From Victivallales bacterium (GTDB taxonomy: Bacteria > Verrucomicrobiota > Lentisphaeria > Oligosphaerales > Oligosphaeraceae), in the NCBI GenBank assembly GCA_017458805.1, contig JAFTAC010000656.1, forward strand, positions 1 to 5,323: a stretch of 5,323 nucleotides of DNA, read 5' to 3'. The stretch's first letter is position 1. The number at the start of each line of letters is the position of its first letter. Below, one piece after another: positions 1 through 5,093 of this stretch. The position numbers and the translations under genes are program-made. Below the pieces are notes generated by a model. The model saw nothing but the letters and a program-made list of their open reading frames with translations. It was not told the DNA's origin and did not search any database.

Positions 1-1786
1 CAGGGCGGCAGAGGTCGATGACAATACTGCCGTTTGGGGACATGCGCTCGATTTTATAGTACATCCCAGTAGGAGTGGCCAGCTTGCATAGCCAGTCCGC
101 CCCCCATTTCGCCTCGTCCAGCAAAGCCTCTGATGAGAGATAGGCGCCTGCGCGCGCCAGATAGGTGATGACTGGAGCTGCCGCGCAGGGGAACTTGTCA
201 AAGTCGCCAGCGTCATGCCAGCCGCCAGAGGAGTCGTGATGTCCGATTATCTTTCCGCCAGCAAGAAGGTTTGGCTTTGAGCGGAGCTGCCCATCGTCCA
301 GATGGCAGGCGGGGTGGAAGCCAGGGATGTCAAAGCCACAGCGGCTGTGGTACATGAAGCTGCGGCTCTTCTCCAGAAGGTCTGTATAGAGGTCTTCGCG
401 TATTTGGAACTCGTGGGTTTTGCACTCTTTCTCGCCGACGTTGAAAACGAGCTGGTAGGTACCGCACTGCGAGACGCTTGAGAAATCCGCCTCGAACTCC
501 TGGCGTCCCCATTCGTCCAATCCTCTATAGTTGAGTTTGCCAGAAGCGCATTTCTTCCCCTTCTCGTTGAGCAGGATGAACCGTCCTTGCTTGTCGGGAA
601 GCGTGCTGCGCACAAATGCCTTTTTCACGCCTTTGCGCTGGTAGCCGAGCTGGCTGATAATCGGTTCGAGAACAGCGTTGCCGAAGCCGTCGAACATCAA
701 GTCGTCAAACCAGACGCTGCCCGTGTTGTCGTTGGTGTGCAGTTTGAAGCAGACGTGGGTGGCGCTTGGAGGTGGCTGCATGGTGACGGAAAGCTGCTTC
801 CAGTCGTGGGTGCCGCTTGTCATGGGGGACTGGTATGCACCGACCAGGTCAATTCTGCTGGGAACTCTGTTGATGAAGTCGCCTGCGTTGCTACCGATGC
901 CCATGGGGGCCCATTGGCTGTAGAAGAGCACCTCTATGTAGGTGTTTCCTGTGGCGTTTTCAGCCTTGACGTATGCGGAGAAGGTGTATTCGCGTGTGGG
1001 ATCGATGACGGAGAGGATGGTGCTGCCCACCCCGCCAAGGCTGTCCTTGGAGTTGGAGAGCTTTAGCGAGTAGTTGCCGCTGCGGGGAGTGGTCTTGTCC
1101 AAGGTCATGTCCACATTGTTTTTGAGGCCTGCGTTGAGCGGATGCAACTCGGTGAACTTCACCCAGTTCTTCACATCGCCGTTTTTGACGGTCTCAAAAC
1201 CTGGGTTGGGGACAAGGTTGGTGGGATGCGGACCGAAATTCTCCTCCCAGTCGGGCGTATTGAAGGCGTCAGGCATCTCTGTGATGGAGAGCTCTTTTAT
1301 CCAGAAGTCGGCTGGCTGGGCGCTGGTGAAAAGGAAGGAGGCGCGGAAAGACTTGATGGGCTTCGGGGGCATCAGGGTGAAGGTTTCCTCCGACCAGGTG
1401 CGCGAACGGCTGCGGAAGATGAAATGGGACTTTCCCCACCCCTCTGTCGTGCCGTCCATGTACTCCAGCTTGTCCAGAAGCAGTCCGTGGTGCCAGTCGT
1501 ATGGGAATGTCTCGCCTTTGAAGTGAAGGGAATAGCGCAGGGGAACAGGCTCCGTTTGGTTGAGTTCGATTATCTTGGAGTCAAACTTGAAACTCTTGAA
1601 GGCTGGAAGCACGATGTGGAGGGCCCCGTCCTTCACGGAAAGGTGCTGCCTGAGCTCTTTTGTGTTTACCCAATCAACAATGTCGCCTTTGGCGTCTTGC
1701 TGGAAGGAGGGATTCGGGACCAGATTGGCTCCTGCGTATGCAAGTATGCTGGCCAACATCAATATCCAAAATGACTTAAGGCTCAT
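1..1786 (-). CDS. Secreted multi-domain GH9 glycanase (endoglucanase/cellulase type), 3' end cut off by window edge
   Basis: Reading from the ATG at 1786, the frame stays open for 595 codons to the left edge, so the C-terminus is missing. Residues 1-20 form a signal peptide (Lys4, hydrophobic FWILMLASILAYA, likely cleavage after AGA), so the enzyme is exported. Two CBM4/9-like beta-sandwich modules follow, at about 21-170 and 190-367. Each opens with the family hallmark (NLVPNPSF, NLVPNPGFE) and the second ends VWFDDLMFDG. An Ig-like CelD_N domain spans about 374-463 (ISQLGYQ start). The GH9 catalytic domain starts near 466. GGWHDAGDF at 521-529 holds the paired Asp525 and Asp528 that hold the nucleophilic water in this inverting family. 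Cys483, Cys494, His495 and His516 or His517 match the zinc site known from Clostridium thermocellum CelD. The catalytic acid Glu lies beyond the window. The likely reaction is endo-hydrolysis of beta-1,4-glucans; xyloglucan or mixed-linkage glucan is also possible. Family assignment is firm; exact substrate is unknown. Confidence 0.93.
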   Translation of the reverse strand, partial: MSLKSFWILMLASILAYAGANLVPNPSFQQDAKGDIVDWVNTKELRQHLSVKDGALHIVLPAFKSFKFDSKIIELNQTEPVPLRYSLHFKGETFPYDWHHGLLLDKLEYMDGTTEGWGKSHFIFRSRSRTWSEETFTLMPPKPIKSFRASFLFTSAQPADFWIKELSITEMPDAFNTPDWEENFGPHPTNLVPNPGFETVKNGDVKNWVKFTELHPLNAGLKNNVDMTLDKTTPRSGNYSLKLSNSKDSLGGVGSTILSVIDPTREYTFSAYVKAENATGNTYIEVLFYSQWAPMGIGSNAGDFINRVPSRIDLVGAYQSPMTSGTHDWKQLSVTMQPPPSATHVCFKLHTNDNTGSVWFDDLMFDGFGNAVLEPIISQLGYQRKGVKKAFVRSTLPDKQGRFILLNEKGKKCASGKLNYRGLDEWGRQEFEADFSSVSQCGTYQLVFNVGEKECKTHEFQIREDLYTDLLEKSRSFMYHSRCGFDIPGFHPACHLDDGQLRSKPNLLAGGKIIGHHDSSGGWHDAGDFDKFPCAAAPVITYLARAGAYLSSEALLDEAKWGADWLCKLATPTGMYYKIERMSPNGSIVIDLCRP

Positions 1787-1794
1787 GGTTTTAG

Positions 1795-1801
1795 CTCCTT
1801 T
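1795..1801 (-). promoter_or_regulatory. Ribosome binding site of the GH9 gene
   Basis: On the minus strand AAAGGAG lies 8 bases before the ATG at 1786, a near-consensus Shine-Dalgarno match at ideal spacing. It fixes the start codon, which also leads directly into the signal peptide. It is the only strong ribosome binding site in the window; the three upstream genes lack one. Confidence 0.85.
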
Positions 1802-1871
1802 TGATTGTCAAAACGTTTTAGTCCTCTTTTCGTATTAATTTAGCATTTTTACTTGCTATAAACACAAGATA

Positions 1872-1891
1872 ATTTGCAGTGTAATGCAAAT
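1872..1891. repeat. Perfect inverted repeat ATTTGCA-N6-TGCAAAT (possible operator)
   Basis: Two perfect 7-base arms, at 1872-1878 and 1885-1891, flank a 6-base spacer (GTGTAA). The whole 20-base element lies about 86 bases upstream of the GH9 start and inside the candidate promoter. Dyads of this size are typical of dimeric regulator binding sites. No regulator gene is in the window, so the binding protein cannot be named. The RNA stem would be weak (5 A-T and 2 G-C pairs), so a DNA-binding role is more likely than a terminator. Confidence 0.5.
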
Positions 1892-1900
1892 CTTTGTCAA
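1872..1900 (-). promoter_or_regulatory. Candidate promoter with overlapping operator-like palindrome, upstream of the GH9 gene
   Basis: The 202-base gap before the GH9 gene turns AT-rich between about 1800 and 1895. On the minus strand a perfect TTGACA occurs at 1900-1895, but no good -10 box sits 16-18 bases downstream (GCAAAT at 17, AATTAT at 20). An alternative is CTGACC at 1907-1902 with TACACT at 1883-1878, spacing 18, each matching 4 of 6 consensus bases. The exact promoter is therefore uncertain. The position, AT-richness and overlap with a palindrome support a regulated start of transcription here. The resulting leader would be about 80-90 bases long. Confidence 0.4.
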
Positions 1901-1966
1901 AGGTCAGGCGGACGGTGTGAGAAACGGAGTTATGAGATGGGGGCGCGGTTACGGTGGTATATGATA

Positions 1967-1990
1967 CCTAATCCCTGCCCCCTAATCCCT
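1967..1990. repeat. Short direct repeat CCTAATCCCT x2 (G-rich on the transcribed strand) at the beta-helix stop codon
   Basis: CCTAATCCCT occurs at 1967-1976 and again at 1981-1990, a 14-base period. Read on the minus strand, the G tracts are G3, G5, G3 and G2, separated by 4, 2 and 4 bases, starting within the TAG stop codon of the beta-helix gene. This could fold as a two-layer G-quadruplex in DNA or RNA. It is followed by a small 5-bp dyad, GGTAT-ATG-ATACC (1956-1968). No T-tract follows, so it is not a classical terminator. Its function is unknown. Confidence 0.55.
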
Positions 1991-3278
1991 ATATGGGAAT
2001 ACCGCCAGAGCAGCCGTAGAATTGTAGGGAGAGCTTGCGTTCTGTGGGTTCTGGGCAGAAAAGCTCAGCTGGCTGGGGGATGTTGACGCCTGTGAACAGA
2101 ATATCCAATGGAGGGTATTCCGAAGCCTGATGGTCTTGGAATATGCCTGCATGGAGGATGGGACCGCGTAGGGTTGAATTGGAGACGCGGATATTACGGG
2201 TCGGGTGGCTTCCTGCAAAGAGATACCGCAAATCACACTCCGCGTGGATGCCGTCGAAGACCAAGTCCTCCATCATGGGCAGCTTCAGTCCCTTTGGGCA
2301 GCTATTGGACCAGAGGCCGCCCTCCATCGTGAAGCCAAAGGCGATTCGGGGCTTGTGCAAATAGATGTCGCGGAATGTGATGCGACGGCAGCTAGCCTCG
2401 TATTGTCCATCGTGCTTCTTGACATAGCGCCAAGGGATGCCACCCCATTCGACGATGCCAGAGGTGTGTTCAGGAGGTACTTGGGAAATAAGCGGCTTTT
2501 CCCTTTTTTGCGGCGGTATGGGAAGGCACACGCTATACAGATTGCCATTGTGGACTGCCAGCGTGCTGTTCTGCACCTCCATGCCTGCGTACCAGTCGGT
2601 CCAGGTTCCACCAAGCATGCGGCAGAAGTGGCCCGCTGGCTTTCGGATGGCGAAGTCGTGGCAGTTTTCGATGAGGCCGTCCTCGACCCAGCCATAGATG
2701 GCGGTGGAGAGGCAGTAGTCATAGGCGTTGAGGGCGATGCCATCGTCGTATGTGCCGAAACGCGAATCGCGGATGGTGAAATAGCGTCCGTCGCTTAGAT
2801 GGACGCCGTCCTTGTCCCCCGCAATGAAAAGCCTTTCCAGCAGGATGTTCTCAAAACTGCAGACGTGGATGCCATAGCCTAGGAGCGTCAAATCCAGGCA
2901 CTCGTAGTCGCGTACTACCAAATCACGGACACCCAGGAAGGCCAGGTGCCCGCGCAATCCTGGGTAGATGGATAGGTGGGTCAAATCAACGCCGTTGGTG
3001 ACAAGATGCAGTCCCTCGATGCGGATGTTGTGGTTCCATTCATGCCCAAACAGCCCTTTGTTGACGATAAGCGGGTGGGCACTGTTTGGATCGGGGGCAC
3101 GTCGTATGACGACACCAGGCCCGAACTCCAACGCTGTATCATTGCCGATGAAGAGCGGCCCCGTCACATCATAGATGCCTGGCTTCTCTAGGCGAATGGT
3201 GCCGCCTTTGTCCAGGTGACTTTGGAGGAACTCCGTGTTCTGGACGGGGGAGTTGTCGGGATTCAGCGTGATGATCAT
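1989..3278 (-). CDS. Right-handed parallel beta-helix protein, GH28/pectinase-like, no signal peptide
   Basis: This 429-residue protein shows the repeated short beta-strand pattern of parallel beta-helix pectinases from about residue 25 to 420 (for example IRIEGLHLV, ILLERLFIA, FTIRDSRF). The opening resembles GH28 and pectate-lyase-fold proteins: a GGTIRLEKPGIYDV turn, then LEFGPGVVIRR. GDKDGVHL (154-161) and GTYDDGIAL (175-183, Asp178/Asp179) align in style with the NTDG and GDD motifs of polygalacturonases. The first motif is changed, and a clear GHG motif is absent. It may be a divergent glycoside hydrolase or lyase on a uronic-acid-rich glycan, or a non-catalytic glycan-binding protein. 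The N-terminus (MIITLNPDNSP) is not a signal peptide, so it probably acts in the cytoplasm. The ATG at 3278 is 2 bases after the phosphoesterase stop with no Shine-Dalgarno match, which implies translational coupling. The fold is well supported; activity is not. Confidence 0.8.
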   Translation of the reverse strand: MIITLNPDNSPVQNTEFLQSHLDKGGTIRLEKPGIYDVTGPLFIGNDTALEFGPGVVIRRAPDPNSAHPLIVNKGLFGHEWNHNIRIEGLHLVTNGVDLTHLSIYPGLRGHLAFLGVRDLVVRDYECLDLTLLGYGIHVCSFENILLERLFIAGDKDGVHLSDGRYFTIRDSRFGTYDDGIALNAYDYCLSTAIYGWVEDGLIENCHDFAIRKPAGHFCRMLGGTWTDWYAGMEVQNSTLAVHNGNLYSVCLPIPPQKREKPLISQVPPEHTSGIVEWGGIPWRYVKKHDGQYEASCRRITFRDIYLHKPRIAFGFTMEGGLWSNSCPKGLKLPMMEDLVFDGIHAECDLRYLFAGSHPTRNIRVSNSTLRGPILHAGIFQDHQASEYPPLDILFTGVNIPQPAELFCPEPTERKLSLQFYGCSGGIPI

Positions 3279-3280
3279 AG

Positions 3281-4237
3281 TTAAGCGGGATAGCCGAGAA
3301 AGGTCTTTTCGGGGAGGCCAGCGGATTTTGCGTCGTGCGCGGAAATGAAGAAGTGCTCCCAGCGGGCATTAACATGGTCGCGGAAGAAAACACCGTATTC
3401 GCCGTCGCCATAGTAGTCGAAGAAGGCGCTGCGGACTGTTGAGCCGCGCAGGTGGTCGAGGGAGGCAACATCGAATTGGAGGATGGGCTGGTTTTCCACG
3501 CAGGCGATTTGGCGATAGAGGTTGCATCCTGCCCAGACTTCGTCGCCGATGTGGGCGTGTCCATAGAAGTGTGCGCGGAAGTTGTCGGGCAGGGGAAGCA
3601 TCTGTGCCAGAAGGGCGGCAGGGCGGTTGGCTCCTGGAAAGCCGCAGTGCGCGAAGGTGAAGACGGGCTTTGTGCCAGCAAACTTGTCTCGCACGGCCAG
3701 CCACGCTTCTTTCGGGTAGGGGTAGTGGTCGGGCGGGTCAGGCATATTTTCGTGGAAGCCGAACCAAAGCCCGTCCTTGGAGGCGTGGTCGGAGAAGAAG
3801 AGCATCGTGAACTCAGGCATCTCCTCGGCAAACCAGAAGTCCTCCTGGCTTTGCACCAAATGCCAGTTGGGGCGTCCATGAACGGCGTCGAAGAAGGGGA
3901 CGATGGGCTTTGCTTCTTTGGTCTTCAGGCAGTGGCGGTAGTATTCAAGCTCATGGTTGCCAACAACATAGTAGATGGGTGCGCCGATTTCGTCCAGCTT
4001 CTTCAACTGCATGGAACTCATCGTGTCCAACAGCTTCAGGTCGGTGCCCTCGGAGGCGTCGCCTAGGTAGCAGATGCCCGTGATATCGGTTCCGATGGAC
4101 TTGAAATCCTCCATGGCGATGGTGAAGTACTTCTCCGCCAGGACGGGATTGCGCTGTTGCAAATCAGAGAAAAGCCAGAAGCGCGTGTGGCGTCTCTCTG
4201 TGGATTCGTCAAAGATGCGGTCGATGAAATTGTTCAT
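3281..4237 (-). CDS. Calcineurin-like metallophosphoesterase with DxQ first motif
   Basis: This 318-residue protein carries the metal-binding blocks of the metallophosphoesterase superfamily in order: SDLQ (Asp25, Gln27), LGD (Asp60), GNHE (93-96), FAHCG (His197) and YGHAH (His227, His229). These residues bind two metal ions that hydrolyse phosphomonoesters, phosphodiesters or nucleotide pyrophosphates. The first motif is normally DxH; here Gln replaces His. I recall the same substitution in Mn-dependent ADP-ribose/CDP-alcohol diphosphatases, so a nucleotide-sugar or diphosphate substrate is conceivable, but this is inference. There is no signal peptide or membrane segment, so it should be cytosolic. 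No in-frame start lies between 4237 and an upstream stop, which fixes the ATG; its Shine-Dalgarno match is poor. It follows the amide hydrolase by 40 bases and precedes the beta-helix gene by 2, so all three are likely one operon. Substrate unknown. Confidence 0.88.
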   Translation of the reverse strand: MNNFIDRIFDESTERRHTRFWLFSDLQQRNPVLAEKYFTIAMEDFKSIGTDITGICYLGDASEGTDLKLLDTMSSMQLKKLDEIGAPIYYVVGNHELEYYRHCLKTKEAKPIVPFFDAVHGRPNWHLVQSQEDFWFAEEMPEFTMLFFSDHASKDGLWFGFHENMPDPPDHYPYPKEAWLAVRDKFAGTKPVFTFAHCGFPGANRPAALLAQMLPLPDNFRAHFYGHAHIGDEVWAGCNLYRQIACVENQPILQFDVASLDHLRGSTVRSAFFDYYGDGEYGVFFRDHVNARWEHFFISAHDAKSAGLPEKTFLGYPA

Positions 4238-4255
4238 TTTGCTGCAAGGGTGTAG

Positions 4256-4271
4256 CGACGACGGCTCGTCG
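4256..4271. repeat. Intergenic hairpin CGACGA-N4-TCGTCG between hydrolase and phosphoesterase genes
   Basis: Perfect 6-base arms at 4256-4261 and 4266-4271 surround a 4-base loop (CGGC). The element fills much of the 40-base gap between the hydrolase stop and the phosphoesterase ATG. In the minus-strand mRNA it is followed by CTACACCC, not by a U-tract, so it is not a standard intrinsic terminator. It may set mRNA stability or lower translation of the downstream gene, whose start is 18 bases beyond the stem. Confidence 0.5.
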
Positions 4272-4277
4272 TTGAAA

Positions 4278-4976
4278 TTATTTAGTTGCGTTCACAAGTG
4301 CCTTGAAAATATTAAGATGGGGTGGCTCGTCGAGCATCCCCTCTGGGTGCCATTGGAGGCCGTAGAAGAAGCGGGAGGAGTCGGTGGAGCAGATGGCCTC
4401 GACAACGCCATCGGGGGCGTGCGCGATGACTTTCAGACCGTTGCCGACTTGCTTGACTGACTGGTGGTGCGAGGAGTTGGCTGTTATTGTCTCGCTACCA
4501 AATAGTTGCAGTAGCGGGCTGTCGAGGGTGAAGGTGACGTGATGGCGAACGCGCTTGTCGGGGTAGTCGCTTTCGCCACTGTGGACGATGTCGCTTGGGT
4601 GTTCGCTTGGCAGGTCACGGTAGAGAGTGCCACCGCAGACCACATTCAAAACCTGGCAGCCGAGGCAGATGCCGAGCAGGGGAAGACGTGTGTGGTTGAT
4701 GGCAACATCTGCCAGCTGCAGGAGGAACTCCTCATGCATGGAATCAAGCAGGTTCATCTTGGGGTGGTTCTCCATGCCATAGCGTTTTGCATCGATGTCA
4801 GGTCCGCCGATGAAAACAAGGGCGTTGCAGCGGTCAAGGTAGGAGGGGATTTCCGCAAGATTGGGGGGCAGCAGGAGAGGCAGACCGCCAGCGCGGTAGA
4901 TGGCCTGGAGGTAGTTGGCACCGATGCCGATGGCTTGCTGCTTGTAGGTGGTGGTAAGGCCGATGATGGGGAGCAT
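4278..4976 (-). CDS. Gamma-glutamyl-gamma-aminobutyrate hydrolase (PuuD)-like, class I glutamine amidotransferase fold
   Basis: From the ATG at 4976 this is a 232-residue cytosolic protein of the peptidase C26 / PuuD family, close to the usual 230-255. Visible landmarks are the start PIIGLTTTY, FIGGPDIDAKRYG (55-67), the nucleophile elbow LLGICLGCQVLNV with catalytic Cys104, SSHHQSVK, and QWHPEG with His210 and Glu212 completing the Cys-His-Glu triad. Family members hydrolyse gamma-glutamyl amides; E. coli PuuD releases GABA and glutamate in putrescine breakdown. No other putrescine-pathway gene is nearby, so the real substrate may be another gamma-glutamyl compound. The frame stays open upstream to an ATG at 5066, but those 30 extra residues (Pro/His/Arg-rich) are encoded by the GTGCGCAC repeat spacer and precede the natural family start, so they are excluded. 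No clear Shine-Dalgarno sequence precedes 4976. It is probably the first gene of a three-gene operon. Confidence 0.9.
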   Translation of the reverse strand: MLPIIGLTTTYKQQAIGIGANYLQAIYRAGGLPLLLPPNLAEIPSYLDRCNALVFIGGPDIDAKRYGMENHPKMNLLDSMHEEFLLQLADVAINHTRLPLLGICLGCQVLNVVCGGTLYRDLPSEHPSDIVHSGESDYPDKRVRHHVTFTLDSPLLQLFGSETITANSSHHQSVKQVGNGLKVIAHAPDGVVEAICSTDSSRFFYGLQWHPEGMLDEPPHLNIFKALVNATK

Positions 4977-5021
4977 GGTGGTAAGTCGGTGGTTTTGCGG
5001 ATGGGGAGGACATGTGCCTTG

Positions 5022-5091
5022 GGGCGGCCATGTGCGCACGTTGTGCGCACCCGAGCTGGGGCGCACCCGAGTTGCTCTGTGCGCACCGCCC
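5022..5091. repeat. GC-rich palindrome cluster (GTGCGCAC repeats) between CBM-protein gene and hydrolase gene
   Basis: The 8-base palindrome GTGCGCAC occurs at 5032-5039, 5043-5050 and 5079-5086, with a one-mismatch copy at 5059-5066. Two 14-base units, GCGCACCCGAG(C/T)TG, lie at 5045-5058 and 5061-5074 with a 16-base period. Outer arms GGGCGG (5022-5027) and CCGCCC (5086-5091) can close the region into a larger stem; with the inner copies this gives about 13 pairs and a 5-base bulge. The cluster begins 3 bases after the stop codon of the upstream gene. It could terminate or stabilise that transcript, act as a multi-site binding region, or be a REP-like repeat. Confidence 0.7.
5032..5050 (-). 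terminator. Perfect 8-bp stem, 3-base loop hairpin; possible transcript end without U-tract
   Basis: On the minus strand GTGCGCAC-AAC-GTGCGCAC forms a perfect, mostly G-C stem with a 3-base loop, 43 bases after the stop of the CBM-type gene. The stem strength fits an intrinsic terminator or an mRNA 3'-end stabiliser. The following bases (ATGGCCGCCCC) lack the run of T that a canonical terminator needs. Treat the terminator role as tentative. Confidence 0.35.
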
Positions 5092-5093
5092 GC

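Noticed and set aside
587..1774. Long plus-strand open frames at 587-1066 and 1142-1774 (159 and 210 residues)
   Set aside because: They lie antisense to the GH9 gene, whose domains are continuous and recognisable. Their translations show no family motif, and G/C-ending codons on the coding strand commonly leave the opposite strand open.
1806..1811. A second perfect TTGACA on the minus strand as a -35 box for the GH9 gene
   Set aside because: It lies only about 20 bases before the start codon, so a matching -10 box would fall on the ribosome binding site or inside the gene.
1841..1858. Inverted repeat TAGCA-N8-TGCTA as a second operator
   Set aside because: The arms are only 5 bases in AT-rich sequence, which is expected by chance. 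It does not share the sequence or spacing of the 1872-1891 dyad.
2205..4066. Plus-strand open frames at 2205-2798 and 3452-4066 (197 and 204 residues)
   Set aside because: They are antisense to the beta-helix and phosphoesterase genes, which have clear motifs. The plus-strand products have no recognisable domain and no convincing ribosome binding site.
4278..4976. Putrescine utilisation (Puu) operon
   Set aside because: Only the PuuD-like hydrolase is present; no gamma-glutamylputrescine synthetase, oxidase or dehydrogenase gene is in the window.
4977..5066. N-terminal extension of the PuuD-like protein starting at the ATG at 5066
   Set aside because: The 30 extra residues are Pro/His/Arg-rich, come from the GTGCGCAC repeat spacer, and precede the normal family start PIIGLTTTY.
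5022..5091. CRISPR array or insertion-sequence end in the repeat spacer
   Set aside because: The repeats are 8-14 bases with irregular 11-20 base spacing and no unique spacers. No transposase or target-site duplication is visible.
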